A stretch of DNA of 64,000 nt from UTCHB3 sp964625575 (GCA_964625575.1 CAZVBQ010000001.1:1-64000), one strand, 5' to 3'; positions 8,043-17,956 are shown, counted from the stretch's first letter. Made by a program: numbers and translations. Notes: generated from the letters alone by a model not told the origin.

Positions 8043-9022
8043 AAACATTCGATCCCAGGAATATGAGTGTTCCTGAGGTACAAAGGCTGCTTCAAGGCGG
8101 AGTTGCCCCCAGACCCATTGCACTTGCTTCCACACTCGCTGCGGAGGGAACCGCGAACCTTTCACCTTTTTCATTTTTCAATATTTTTGGAGCGAATCCA
8201 CCTGTTTTAGGCTTTTCACCGGCAAGAAGGGGACGAGACGGTACACTAAAGGACACCTACAATAATCTCATGGCGACCGGTGAATGCGTGATCAACGCGG
8301 TCACCTACGACATGGTGGAGCAGATAAGTCTGGCATCGGTGGAATTTTCACCGGAAACTGATGAGTTTGTCCGTTCAGGCTTGACCAAGGCCGGATCGAA
8401 ACTTGTTAAACCATACGGAGTTAAAGAATCACCCTTCCGGCTCGAGTGCAAACTTCTAAAAATGGAAAGCATTGGTGAAGGAGGTGCTTCGGCCAATATC
8501 GCGATTTGTGAAGTGGTAATGATACACGCTGATGAAGATATTTTTACTGGAGGTTTTATAGATCCCCAGAAAATTGACCTTGTCGCGCGGATGGGCGCTG
8601 ACTTTTATTGCAGGGCATCCGGTGATGCAGTTTTTGAAGTGGCAAAACCTTCAGGGAAGAACTGCCTTGGATACGACCGGCTTCCGGGATTCATGCTCGG
8701 TTCAACTGTCTATTCAGGAAATGATCTGGGCGCGTTCGCGAACTCAACCAATATTCCGGCAGTTGAAGAACTTACGGCATTTGTAAATGAGATGCTTAAT
8801 GGCGAACCGGCTTCAACAGATCACACTATTGAGTATTTTAACCGCTCACTCCGGATAAAAGATTTGACCGGTGTTTTCAAAGCCCTTTATCTTTCCTCTG
8901 AAATTAAGATGATCGATGCTAACAAGCGTAAGACCATGTTTGAAAGGGGAGCTGTTCTGGCGCTGGCTCAGAAAAACCTTCAGGCTGCATGGGCACTCGC
9001 TCTTGAAGCTGGTAAAATTTAA
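8039..9022 (+). CDS. Flavin-reductase-like domain protein (FMN-binding split barrel)
   Basis: The first 200 or so residues match the flavin reductase/DIM6-NTAB split-barrel family: APRPIALAST, NLSPFSFFN, PPVLGFSPARR and the block around CEVVMIHADE. These proteins bind FMN and often act as NAD(P)H:flavin oxidoreductases, but the substrate cannot be told from sequence. A C-terminal part of about 100 residues, mostly helical, follows the barrel; extended forms like this occur in Bacteroidota. The start is TTG 8039, whose last two bases are the recX stop TGA's first two (TTGA overlap), suggesting translational coupling. Total 327 residues, no signal peptide. Confidence 0.82.
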   Translation: MKTFDPRNMSVPEVQRLLQGGVAPRPIALASTLAAEGTANLSPFSFFNIFGANPPVLGFSPARRGRDGTLKDTYNNLMATGECVINAVTYDMVEQISLASVEFSPETDEFVRSGLTKAGSKLVKPYGVKESPFRLECKLLKMESIGEGGASANIAICEVVMIHADEDIFTGGFIDPQKIDLVARMGADFYCRASGDAVFEVAKPSGKNCLGYDRLPGFMLGSTVYSGNDLGAFANSTNIPAVEELTAFVNEMLNGEPASTDHTIEYFNRSLRIKDLTGVFKALYLSSEIKMIDANKRKTMFERGAVLALAQKNLQAAWALALEAGKI

Positions 9023-9037
9023 ATCCGGAGAAACTAT

Positions 9038-11014
9038 TTGACAGAGAAAATACTTTGGAGTCCTTCCCCCGGGCAGATTGCTAATGCCAATATCACTCAA
9101 TTCATAAAGTATGTAAACAGCAGACAGAGTCTCCAAATCTCTTCCTGGGAAGAGCTTTACCGTTATTCAGTCAGTGAAATTGAGAGCTTCTGGGAAGACC
9201 TCTTTCATTTTTCCGCTTTCGACCACTCCGGTGAACTTTTAAAGATACTTTCTGAAAGAAAGATGCCCGGTGCAAGATGGTTTGAAGGTATCAAGATCAG
9301 TTACGCCAAAAACGTTTTCCAGCGTCTGCCGGCGGGGTACTGCATTACATCCCGCAGAGAGGGATTTCCGGTCGCACGTATCAAATCTGATGACCTTCGT
9401 TCGGTTTCACTAAAACTCGCTTCAGCCTTTCTCGAACTTGGAGTAAAAGATGGAGACAGAATTGCCGCTTTTTCCGCGAACCTCCCCGAAACAATCGCGG
9501 GATTCCTTGCTACCTCCTCTGTAGGCGCGATTTGGTCGTCATGCTCACCTGACTTTGGTACCTCCGCGGTGATTGACCGTTTCGGACAGATAGAACCCGT
9601 GGTTTTGATCGCTTCAGAGTCTTACCAATACGGTGGCAAGACTTTTGATCTCCTTTCGAAAATCAAGGAGATAGTCGTGGGCATTCCTTCTATTCGGAGG
9701 GTGATCCTGATCCCGGCGTTTTCTGATCTTTCGGGTGATGAAATCCGCGTGAGCGCCACACTTCCGGATAACTTCATTTACCTTGGCGACCTGATAGCTG
9801 ATCAACCGGAACTCGAAGAGCCGGTGGATGTTGATTTTTCACATCCTCTCTATATTCTTTATTCCTCAGGAACCACCGGAAAACCCAAGTGCATTGTGCA
9901 TGGAACCGGAGGGGTTATGCTCCAGCATTTCAAAGAACTTTATCTTCACACCGGTCTAAAACCCGGCGAAAAACTGCTGTATTACACAACCACGGGCTGG
10001 ATGATGTGGAACTGGCTCATCAGCGGTTTGCTAACCGGGAGTGCAGTGGTGCTTTTCGACGGTTCGGTAATATATCCTGATGATGATGTTTTGTGGAATT
10101 TCGTTTCTAATGAAGAGGTTAATGTCTTCGGAACAAGTCCCAAATTTTTAAGTCTCTCAGAAAAAAACGGGTTAAAACCGGGAAAATCGAACGATTTAAG
10201 CAAGTTAAGAACGATCCTTTCAACCGGTTCACCGCTTGTGGAGCACAACTATGAATATGTCTACACGCATGTGAAGCAGGATGTACAATTGTCATCAATC
10301 TCCGGTGGAACTGATATTGTCTCATGTTTTATGCTTGGTAATCCACTGCTGCCGGTAGTGGAAGGTGAGATCCAATGCAGGGGTCTTGGGATGAAAGTTG
10401 AAGTTTTTGACGCAGATGGTAATGCAGTTGAAGACGCGAAAGGTGAACTCGTTTGTACGGCACCATTTCCCTCGATGCCGGTTTTCTTTTGGGATGATCC
10501 TGATGGCGCAAAGTATCACAAAGCATATTTTGACCATTTCCCCGGCGTGTGGAGACATGGTGATTTTATACGAATTACTGAAAATGGTGGGATTATAGTG
10601 TATGGAAGAAGTGATGCCACTCTTAACCCCGGCGGTGTAAGAATCGGAACCGCGGAAATTTACAGGATAGTTGAGGAACTGCCCGAAATAGCGGACTCAC
10701 TTGTCAGTGGCGTTAATGTCGGAGATGATGTTGAGATTTTTCTCTTCATTGTCACTGCTTCCGGGGAGGAACTAACACCGGATTTGACCATAAAAATCAA
10801 AAAGTTGATCAGGGAGAAGGCATCACCGAGGCACGTGCCGCACAGAATAATGGTTGTGCCCGATATTCCCCGCACCATAAGCGGAAAGAAAGTTGAGATA
10901 GCAGTTTCCAGAATATTCGAAGGAGAGGTGCCCGACAACAGGGAGGCGATCGCGAATCCCGATATACTTGATCATTTCATAGACCTTGCCAACAAGACGG
11001 GATTCCGCAAGTGA
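9038..11014 (+). CDS. Acetoacetate-CoA ligase (acetoacetyl-CoA synthetase)
   Basis: ANL-superfamily adenylate-forming enzyme of 658 residues that activates acetoacetate with ATP and CoA. The family's P-loop-like motif YSSGTTGKPKCIVHG is followed by TTGWMMWNW, and the A8 hinge region by GRSDATLNPGGVRIGTAEIY. SGKKVEIAV near the C-terminus holds the acylation-dependent catalytic Lys. Length and the N-terminal ACAS-like segment (WFEGIKISYAKN) fit acetoacetyl-CoA rather than acetyl-CoA synthetase. Start TTG 9038 is preceded by GGAG. It lies upstream of a 2-oxoacid dehydrogenase cluster, compatible with leucine or ketone-body catabolism; that link is inference. Confidence 0.88.
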   Translation: MTEKILWSPSPGQIANANITQFIKYVNSRQSLQISSWEELYRYSVSEIESFWEDLFHFSAFDHSGELLKILSERKMPGARWFEGIKISYAKNVFQRLPAGYCITSRREGFPVARIKSDDLRSVSLKLASAFLELGVKDGDRIAAFSANLPETIAGFLATSSVGAIWSSCSPDFGTSAVIDRFGQIEPVVLIASESYQYGGKTFDLLSKIKEIVVGIPSIRRVILIPAFSDLSGDEIRVSATLPDNFIYLGDLIADQPELEEPVDVDFSHPLYILYSSGTTGKPKCIVHGTGGVMLQHFKELYLHTGLKPGEKLLYYTTTGWMMWNWLISGLLTGSAVVLFDGSVIYPDDDVLWNFVSNEEVNVFGTSPKFLSLSEKNGLKPGKSNDLSKLRTILSTGSPLVEHNYEYVYTHVKQDVQLSSISGGTDIVSCFMLGNPLLPVVEGEIQCRGLGMKVEVFDADGNAVEDAKGELVCTAPFPSMPVFFWDDPDGAKYHKAYFDHFPGVWRHGDFIRITENGGIIVYGRSDATLNPGGVRIGTAEIYRIVEELPEIADSLVSGVNVGDDVEIFLFIVTASGEELTPDLTIKIKKLIREKASPRHVPHRIMVVPDIPRTISGKKVEIAVSRIFEGEVPDNREAIANPDILDHFIDLANKTGFRK

Positions 11015-11031
11015 CCGGCAAGCCGTACCTT

Positions 11032-11062
11032 TTTATTGACTCCCTAAAAATGAGTATATTTA
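11032..11062 (+). promoter_or_regulatory. Weak promoter candidate upstream of lpdA
   Basis: TATATTTA (11055-11062) resembles the -7 element TAnnTTTG, with TTT in place of TTG 20 bases upstream. An overlapping sigma70-like reading is TTGACT (11036-11041), 19 bases, TAAAAT (11061-11066). The 83-base gap after acetoacetyl-CoA synthetase makes a new promoter plausible. Confidence 0.3.
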
Positions 11063-11097
11063 AAATTCACTTTACATCAAATTCGAGGAACATCTAA

Positions 11098-12498
11098 ATG
11101 TCGAAATACGATCTCGCCATTCTTGGTGGTGGGCCCGGCGGATATGTTGCGGCTATACGGGCTGCTCAGCTGGGGTTTAAGACCGTAGTGATTGATAAAG
11201 ACAATCTTGGCGGAATTTGCCTGAACTGGGGATGCATCCCTACAAAATCCCTCCTTAAAAATGCAGAAATCTACGATAATCTTTCAAATCACAGTGCTGA
11301 TTTCGGCATTTCATTCAAAGAAGTGAGCATCGATTTTTCCAAGGTCATCAAGAGAAGTCGCGATATTTCTGAGCGCATCTCTAAAAACGTGGAAATGCTC
11401 GTCAAAAAGAACAAGATCGACCGGATTCGTGGATTCGGGAAGCTGTCAGGCAGAAACACGATTGATATTTTCGGAGAAAATGGTGAGAAAACCGACACTG
11501 TTGAGGCAGATAAAATAATTATCGCCACAGGTGCAAGACCTCGCATGGTGCCTTCGATCCCAGTCGACAGGAAAGATATTATCACAAGTTCTGAAGCGAT
11601 GACGCTTCCTGAAATGCCCTCAAGCCTGATAGTTGTTGGTGCAGGCGCGATAGGAATTGAGTTCGCTTATTTTTATTCTGTTCTCGGAACAAAAGTTACA
11701 ATAATAGAGATGCTCGACCGTATCCTTCCCGTTGAAGACAGGGAAGTCTCTGACGCTCTCGCGAAGACCTTTAAGAAACGTGGGATTGAAATTTATACAG
11801 GTGCCACAGTCGAGTCGGCAACCCCCGGAAAGAACGGGGTAAAAGTAGTTATAACAAAAGACGGTAAGAGCATTGAATTAAAGGCTGAGAAAGTTCTTTC
11901 AGCAATAGGTGTTACCGGAAACATTGAAGGAATTGGTCTTGAACAACTCGGAGTAGAGACTTTTAAGGGACACATCAAAGTTGACAAGAGCAACTATTCC
12001 ACCAATATCCCGGGGGTTTATGCCATTGGTGATGTTATCGGACCACCATGGCTCGCGCATGTAGCGAGTGCCGAGGGTATTCACTGTGTCGAGACAATTA
12101 AAGGTATTCACACGGTACCTGTTGATTACGGTAATATTCCCGGGTGTACTTACTGCCAGCCACAGGTGGCGAGCATTGGATTGACCGAAGAAAAAGCCCG
12201 TGAAATGGGTTATTCACTCATGATCGGCAAATTCCCGTTCATGGCCTCCGGCAAGGCATTTGCGATCGGCGAGAGAGATGGATTTGTGAAATTGATCTTT
12301 GATGAGAAGTATGGTGAACTTCTTGGTGCTCACATTATCGGCTCAGAAGCCACTGAGATGATCGCGGAACTTGGAATAGCGAGATCGCTGGATGCGACTT
12401 ATGAAACCATCATAAAGACGGTTCACGCTCACCCGACACTTTCAGAATCAGTAATGGAAGCGGCGGCGATGGCAAACGGTGAGGCGATCCATATCTAA
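11098..12498 (+). CDS. lpdA: Dihydrolipoyl dehydrogenase (E3)
   Basis: FAD flavoprotein that reoxidises the dihydrolipoyl groups of 2-oxoacid dehydrogenase E2 and reduces NAD. The 466 residues show the FAD site GGGPGGYVAA near the N-terminus, the redox disulfide C41/C46 in GGICLNWGCIPTKS, the NAD site VVGAGAIGIEFA, FAD-binding YAIGDV, and the C-terminal catalytic HAHPTLSE. It heads a unit with lipB, E1, E2 and lipA; its 3' end overlaps lipB by 20 bases. Confidence 0.96.
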   Translation: MSKYDLAILGGGPGGYVAAIRAAQLGFKTVVIDKDNLGGICLNWGCIPTKSLLKNAEIYDNLSNHSADFGISFKEVSIDFSKVIKRSRDISERISKNVEMLVKKNKIDRIRGFGKLSGRNTIDIFGENGEKTDTVEADKIIIATGARPRMVPSIPVDRKDIITSSEAMTLPEMPSSLIVVGAGAIGIEFAYFYSVLGTKVTIIEMLDRILPVEDREVSDALAKTFKKRGIEIYTGATVESATPGKNGVKVVITKDGKSIELKAEKVLSAIGVTGNIEGIGLEQLGVETFKGHIKVDKSNYSTNIPGVYAIGDVIGPPWLAHVASAEGIHCVETIKGIHTVPVDYGNIPGCTYCQPQVASIGLTEEKAREMGYSLMIGKFPFMASGKAFAIGERDGFVKLIFDEKYGELLGAHIIGSEATEMIAELGIARSLDATYETIIKTVHAHPTLSESVMEAAAMANGEAIHI

Positions 12499-13177
12499 AA
12501 TTCTGTTTACGGCAGATCCCGGACTTCTGCCTTACGGCGAGGCATGGGATCTGCAGCATCGTCTTCACTCACTTCGGCGCGAAGGAAAAATAGAGGATAC
12601 ACTTCTTCTTCTGGAGCATCCTCATACCTACACTTTGGGCAAAACGGCAAACCGTGCAAATTTGACCGGTTCTGACCGGTACCTTGAAGAAAACGGGATA
12701 AAAGTTTTCGAGATCGACAGGGGAGGCGACATAACATACCACGGGCCCGGACAATTAGTGGGATATCCGATTATTGATCTGCAGAAATGGAAGCCCGACT
12801 CCCATCTCTACCTCAGAACTCTTGAAGAAATGATGATCGATGTTTTGGCTGACTATGGAATTGCTGCCGGAAGAAAAGACGGCTTTACCGGAGTCTGGGT
12901 ATATGAAGAAAAAATTGCTGCCATCGGAATCAAGATAAGCAGATGGGTGACAATGCATGGCTTTGCTTTCAACATCAACACCGATCTGAATCTGTTCAGC
13001 GGGATCATTCCGTGCGGAATAAAAGACAAGGATGTGACATCCCTCTCGAAAATACTCGGCAGGGAGATCGACATGAACGAAATAAAACGCAAGATAATAA
13101 ACCGTTTTGCTTTTCATTTCGGGCATGATGATATCCTGGAGAAATCACTTCACCAACTAACCAATTTTGAAAATTAA
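12479..13177 (+). CDS. lipB: Octanoyltransferase (lipoate-protein ligase B)
   Basis: It transfers octanoyl from acyl carrier protein to the target Lys of lipoyl domains. The 232 residues include HTYTLGKTANRANL, RGGDITYHGPGQLVGYPI, the Lys-containing KIAAIGIKISRWVTMHGFAFN and the catalytic Cys of IIPCGI. The likely start is GTG 12479, inside the end of lpdA. It sits between E3 and E1, next to the proteins whose lipoyl domains it serves; lipA completes the pathway three genes downstream. Confidence 0.94.
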   Translation: MRRSISKILFTADPGLLPYGEAWDLQHRLHSLRREGKIEDTLLLLEHPHTYTLGKTANRANLTGSDRYLEENGIKVFEIDRGGDITYHGPGQLVGYPIIDLQKWKPDSHLYLRTLEEMMIDVLADYGIAAGRKDGFTGVWVYEEKIAAIGIKISRWVTMHGFAFNINTDLNLFSGIIPCGIKDKDVTSLSKILGREIDMNEIKRKIINRFAFHFGHDDILEKSLHQLTNFEN

Positions 13178-13188
13178 CAAGGACCGAA

Positions 13189-15273
13189 ATGGCGAAATCA
13201 GTGATCGTTGAAGAAAAACCACCTAAGAAAAATGCCAGATCAGGCAGTGGCAACACTTTGACAAACCTTGACAAACAGACCCTTGCAATGGTGTACAGGT
13301 ATATGTACCTCGCCCGCCAGATAGACAACAAGGCTATGAACCTGCTTCGACAAGGTAAGACCTTCTTTCATATTGCGGGCGCGGGGCATGAAGCAATTCA
13401 GTCGGCTCTTGGACTGCTTCTCGATTCCACAAAAGATTGGATTTTCCCATATTACAGAGATCTTACCCTCACATTAATGTCGGGTATGTCAACCAAGGAT
13501 TTCTTTCTCGCCTGTTTTGGGAAGGCTGATGATCCCGCGTGTGGTGGCAGGCAAATGCCTTGTCACTTTGGCGTAAAAAGACCGAACCTGGTTCCTACCC
13601 AATCGAGTCCGACGGGCACCCAGTTCCTTCAGGCGGTCGGTACCGCTCTCGCGTCTGAGAGACAGGGAATAAACAACATTTCCTACGTAAGTTCCGGGGA
13701 AGGAACCACAAGTCAGGGAGAGTTTCATGAAGCGGTGAACTGGGCCTCAAGGGAGAAACTTCCCGTTCTTTTCTGCATTCAGAATAATAAATATGCAATT
13801 TCTGTCCATGTCTCCAGCCAAAGTGGGGGCGCGGGTAACAGCATCTCCGAAATGATGGCTGGTTATGCAAACCTCAAAAGATTCAAGGTTGATGGCACAA
13901 ACTTTTTTGAGTCGTACAATGTTGTCAAAGCCGCCGTGGAGCATATAAAATCGGGGAACGGCCCTGCACTAATTGAAGCAGATACCGTAAGACTTCACTC
14001 ACATTCCTCATCTGACGACCATAAAAAATACCGTTCAGAAGATGAGTTGAAGGAAGATCAGCGTAATGATCCCATATTCAGATTTGGTCACGATGTGTTG
14101 GTTGCCGGAATCTTCAACGAAGCGGAGCTCGAACAGATCAGGAATGAAGTTGACGCCTCTATTAATAAAGCCGTTGACGAGGCTAACGCTGAAAAGGCAC
14201 CCGATCCCGCGACAGCGACAAAATTTGTTTTTGACGAAAGCGGACTTCGTGAATCACTGCCATACGAGGCGAGCGCTCCGAACGGGCAGAACATCGTAAT
14301 GGTTGATGCAATCAATCACGCTATCAGTGAAGAAATGTCTGTAAATGACAAAATATATGTATTCGGAGAGGATATAGCCGATAAAAAAGGCGGCGTGTTC
14401 ACCGCGACAAGAGGGCTCTCAACCAAATACGGGAATAGAAGAGTTTTTAACAGCCCGCTTGCCGAAGCAAGTATAGCGGGGGTTGCCACAGGAATGGCTC
14501 TCGCCGGAATGAAACCGGTGGTTGAGATACAATTCGGTGATTATATCTGGCCCGCGTTCATGCAGTTGAAGAATGAGACCGCGACGTACAGATACCGTTC
14601 AAATAATGAGTGGCCCGCGCCCGTGGTAACCAGGGTTGCCGTTGGCGGATACATTCATGGCGGTGTTTATCACAGTCAGAATATTGAGTCGATCTTTGCT
14701 CACGTGCCGGGTCTGTTCATCGCATATCCCTCGAACGCGGCGGACGCGAAAGGACTTCTTAAAACCGCGATGCGTATCGACGATCCGGTTATCTTTTGTG
14801 AGCACAAAGGGCTTTACAGACAGTCATTCGCGATGGCTCCCGAACCGGACGAAAATTATCTTGTACCTTTCGGCAAGGCCCGGATCGTAAGAAAAGGGAA
14901 CGACCTTACGGTGGTGACTTGGGGTGCTTTGGTTTGGGAGGCGGTTTTTGCAGCCAAGAGGCTCGAAGAGGAAGGTATCATTGTTGAAGTAATAGATATC
15001 AGAACCATTGTACCTCTTGACTCACAAACGATATTTGATTCAGTCAGGAATACCGGAAAAGCCATAGTCATCCACGAGGATACTCTTACCGCGGGATTCG
15101 GAGCCGAGATTGCCGCGAGGATTTCATCCGACTGTTTCGAGCATCTGGACGGTCCCGTCAGACGTTACGCGGCGAAGGACTCGCATATTCCTTACAGCCC
15201 CGTACTTGAAGATGCAGTTCTTCCTTCAAGGGAAGGTGTCTATCAGGCGATAAAAGAATTGGCAAAATACTAA
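13189..15273 (+). CDS. 2-oxoacid dehydrogenase E1, alpha and beta fused
   Basis: This 694-residue protein joins the thiamine-diphosphate-binding E1 alpha part (about 25-350) and the E1 beta part (about 366-694) in one chain. The ThDP motif is visible as G170-E171-G172 through N199-N200. The beta part has FGEDIADKKGGVF, NSPLAEASIAG and HEDTLTAGFG. The family decarboxylates pyruvate or branched-chain 2-oxoacids and passes the acyl group to lipoyl E2. Which acid is used is unclear; the branched-chain type is favoured by overall similarity and by the acetoacetyl-CoA synthetase nearby. A linker rich in Ala and Asp/Glu (about 310-345) connects the halves. Confidence 0.9.
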   Translation: MAKSVIVEEKPPKKNARSGSGNTLTNLDKQTLAMVYRYMYLARQIDNKAMNLLRQGKTFFHIAGAGHEAIQSALGLLLDSTKDWIFPYYRDLTLTLMSGMSTKDFFLACFGKADDPACGGRQMPCHFGVKRPNLVPTQSSPTGTQFLQAVGTALASERQGINNISYVSSGEGTTSQGEFHEAVNWASREKLPVLFCIQNNKYAISVHVSSQSGGAGNSISEMMAGYANLKRFKVDGTNFFESYNVVKAAVEHIKSGNGPALIEADTVRLHSHSSSDDHKKYRSEDELKEDQRNDPIFRFGHDVLVAGIFNEAELEQIRNEVDASINKAVDEANAEKAPDPATATKFVFDESGLRESLPYEASAPNGQNIVMVDAINHAISEEMSVNDKIYVFGEDIADKKGGVFTATRGLSTKYGNRRVFNSPLAEASIAGVATGMALAGMKPVVEIQFGDYIWPAFMQLKNETATYRYRSNNEWPAPVVTRVAVGGYIHGGVYHSQNIESIFAHVPGLFIAYPSNAADAKGLLKTAMRIDDPVIFCEHKGLYRQSFAMAPEPDENYLVPFGKARIVRKGNDLTVVTWGALVWEAVFAAKRLEEEGIIVEVIDIRTIVPLDSQTIFDSVRNTGKAIVIHEDTLTAGFGAEIAARISSDCFEHLDGPVRRYAAKDSHIPYSPVLEDAVLPSREGVYQAIKELAKY

Positions 15274-15287
15274 TACGAGGATTTTTC

Positions 15288-16940
15288 ATGAACATCGACA
15301 TTGTTATGCCCAAAATGGGCGAAAGCGTTACTGAGGGAACCATTATTAAATGGCATAAAAAACCGGGTGATACCGTAAAAAAAGATGAGATCATCTTTGA
15401 GATTAGTACCGATAAGGTGGATACTGAAATTCCATCGCCCGAAGCCGGAATTTTAAGCGAAGTTTTAGTAAACGAACAGGAGACCGTTGCCGTTGGTGTG
15501 GTGGTTGCCAGACTCGCAGCCGAGGGAGCGGAAGTGGTGCCCGTTCCAACCAAACTCACAGTACCTGAAACCGTTGAGCCGGCTCTGGTTGTTGAAACCT
15601 CACAAACCGCCGAAAACAACAACTCCGGTTCATTCGTTGACATTCCGATGCCCAAGATGGGAGAATCCGTTATGGAAGGAACCATAATAAAGTGGCACAA
15701 AAAGGTTGGTGAACCCGTAAAGCTGGATGAAACATTTTTTGAGATCAGCACCGACAAGGTTGATACTGAAGTTACATCTCCTGCCGACGGCGTCGTCGCG
15801 GAAATTCTCGTGAAAGAACAGGAAACAGTTTCTGTGGGAACCATCGTCGCAAGGTTGGCCGGTTCAGGTTCAGCGATCACTGCTCCTGCGGCAACACCTG
15901 TTGAAACAGTCTCACCTAAAGCAGAAGAACCGGTTGCGATGCACGACATGGTTGCCAGAAATGCTGCTCCTGCTCCGGTTGAAGAAGGAACTTCTGACAA
16001 GTTTTTCTCACCTTTAGTAATGAACATTGCCAGAAAAGAGGGAGTTTCTGTAAAAGAGCTTGAATCGATGCGGGGAACCGGTGTGGGTGGAAGAGTGACC
16101 AAGAACGATGTGCTTGAGTTCATCTCGAACCGCTCGAAGCCCGCCGCGGTGCAATCCGCGCCAAGAGTGGCGCAATCCGCTCCTGCCCCGGTTGCGGCAC
16201 AGCCGAAGCCACAATTCACTTTCAGCACCGGCGATGTGGAAGTAACACCAATGGATAACATCCGCCGGAAGATCATGGCGCACATGGTGAACAGCAGAGA
16301 CACTTCCGTTCATGTTACAGGTCTTGCTGAAGTTGACATGAGCAGGATCCATAGATATATCCAGGCGAACAAAGAGTCGATTGAGAAGAGCGAAGGTGTA
16401 AAACTTACATACATGGCATTTATCTCCCATGCGGTAATACGCGCTTTAAGGGAATATCCTCTCGTTAACTCTATGATCGAGGGTGACAACATCGTTACCA
16501 AGAAATTTGTGAATCTCGGTATCGCGGTTGCCGTGCAGCCCAATGGTTTGATAGTTCCGAACATTAAAAATGCTCAAGAAAAGAACATCGTCGGACTCGC
16601 GAAATCGATCAATGATGTTGCTCTCAGAGCGAGAAATAAAAAATTGACACCCGATGATATCACAAACGGCACTTTTTCAATCACCAATTACGGAGTGTTC
16701 GGAACCTTGTTCGGTACTCCGATAATCAATCAGCCTGAAGTGGCGATACTTGGTGTTGGCGCGGTGGTAAAAAGACCCGTTGTTGTTGAAGTTGACGGCA
16801 TCGATACAATAGCCATCAAGCCGATGATGTATCTGACACTTTCGCATGATCACAGACTTGTTGATGGTATGCTCGGCGGGTTGTTCCTGAAATCAGTCAG
16901 GGAGAACCTCGAAAATTTTGACGAAAAACTAATCTATTAA
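15288..16940 (+). CDS. 2-oxoacid dehydrogenase E2 (dihydrolipoamide acyltransferase) with two lipoyl domains
   Basis: The 550-residue E2 carries two nearly identical lipoyl domains with lipoylation sites K43 and K157 (both STDKVDTE), each followed by a Pro/Val/Glu/Ala-rich linker. Next come a peripheral subunit-binding domain (about 235-275, SPLVMNIARKEGV...GGRVTKNDV) and a catalytic domain ending with HDHRLVDG. It forms the core of the complex, receiving the acyl group from the preceding E1 and handing electrons to lpdA. The two lipoyl domains look like a tandem duplication that is still clear at DNA level. Confidence 0.93.
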   Translation: MNIDIVMPKMGESVTEGTIIKWHKKPGDTVKKDEIIFEISTDKVDTEIPSPEAGILSEVLVNEQETVAVGVVVARLAAEGAEVVPVPTKLTVPETVEPALVVETSQTAENNNSGSFVDIPMPKMGESVMEGTIIKWHKKVGEPVKLDETFFEISTDKVDTEVTSPADGVVAEILVKEQETVSVGTIVARLAGSGSAITAPAATPVETVSPKAEEPVAMHDMVARNAAPAPVEEGTSDKFFSPLVMNIARKEGVSVKELESMRGTGVGGRVTKNDVLEFISNRSKPAAVQSAPRVAQSAPAPVAAQPKPQFTFSTGDVEVTPMDNIRRKIMAHMVNSRDTSVHVTGLAEVDMSRIHRYIQANKESIEKSEGVKLTYMAFISHAVIRALREYPLVNSMIEGDNIVTKKFVNLGIAVAVQPNGLIVPNIKNAQEKNIVGLAKSINDVALRARNKKLTPDDITNGTFSITNYGVFGTLFGTPIINQPEVAILGVGAVVKRPVVVEVDGIDTIAIKPMMYLTLSHDHRLVDGMLGGLFLKSVRENLENFDEKLIY

Positions 16941-16954
16941 CAGAGACGACCGAA

Positions 16955-17881
16955 TTGGAACGAAAAACGATAAATAAACACCAGCGAGATTTCGCCTCGA
17001 AAGTGGCGGATGCCAGATCGCTGGCAGGGAAAAGACCCGAGTGGCTAAAGGTGAAACTTCCCACAGGGAAGAATTACGTTGATGTAAAGAACCTGATGCG
17101 GAACAATAAACTTAACACGGTTTGTGAAGAAGCGAAATGCCCTAATCTCGCTGAGTGCTGGAACCACAGGACAGCCACATTCATGATACTTGGTGACACC
17201 TGCACCAGAAGCTGTGGGTTCTGCAACATAAAAGTTGGTTTACCAACTGAACTTGATCTTGACGAACCCAGAAGAGTTGCAGACGCGGTCGCGAACCTTC
17301 AATTGCGACATGTGGTAATAACCTCTGTTAACCGGGATGAACTTATTGATGGTGGTTCCGGAATTTTCGCTGAGACAGTAAGGCTTATCAGGGAAACCAC
17401 CCCCGGCTGCACTATAGAGATCCTTATCCCGGATTTTAAAGGTTATGAACCTGCGTTTGAAACCATAATGAAGAATCCGCCGGATATCCTCAATCACAAC
17501 CTTGAAACAGTGCCAAGTTTGTACCACGCCGTCAGACCGCAGGCAAAATACCAAAGAAGTCTTGATGTCATTAAATGGTTTCATGACAGGGGATTAAAGA
17601 CCAAGAGCGGAATAATGGTGGGAATTGGTGAGACCACCGAGGAAGTGATCGAATTAATGCGTGATCTTGTTGGTCACAACTGCGATATTCTGACAATTGG
17701 ACAGTACCTTCAACCGACAGTAAAGCACCTGCCGGTGCATAGGTATGTAACCCCTGAAGAGTTCAACTACTACAAGGAAGAAGGACTGAAAATGGGCTTC
17801 AGGATCGTTGAATCAGCCCCGTTGGTTCGCAGTTCATATCATGCCGACAAGCAGGCGCGAATGGTCACAGTTGATAATTAA
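16955..17881 (+). CDS. lipA: Lipoyl synthase
   Basis: Radical-SAM enzyme that inserts two sulfurs into the octanoyl group on lipoyl domains. Both Fe-S clusters are accounted for: auxiliary cluster Cys 57, 62 and 68 (CEEAKCPNLAEC), radical-SAM Cys 83, 87 and 90 (CTRSCGFC), and the C-terminal RSSYHAD that supplies the Ser ligand. Length 308. Start is TTG 16955, 14 bases past the E2 stop. With lipB it makes this locus able to lipoylate its own E2. Confidence 0.96.
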   Translation: MERKTINKHQRDFASKVADARSLAGKRPEWLKVKLPTGKNYVDVKNLMRNNKLNTVCEEAKCPNLAECWNHRTATFMILGDTCTRSCGFCNIKVGLPTELDLDEPRRVADAVANLQLRHVVITSVNRDELIDGGSGIFAETVRLIRETTPGCTIEILIPDFKGYEPAFETIMKNPPDILNHNLETVPSLYHAVRPQAKYQRSLDVIKWFHDRGLKTKSGIMVGIGETTEEVIELMRDLVGHNCDILTIGQYLQPTVKHLPVHRYVTPEEFNYYKEEGLKMGFRIVESAPLVRSSYHADKQARMVTVDN

Positions 17882-17956
17882 CGATTTGTTCACACTGAAT
17901 GTTTTTTTAGAAGATACAATTCGTTTTATTTAAAGTCTCATTTTTTTATTTTTCAG

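Noticed and set aside
15158..16303. A 381-residue open frame on the minus strand across E1/E2
   Set aside because: It is antisense to the well-supported E2 gene, rich in Ser/Thr/Ala and has no motif or ribosome site.
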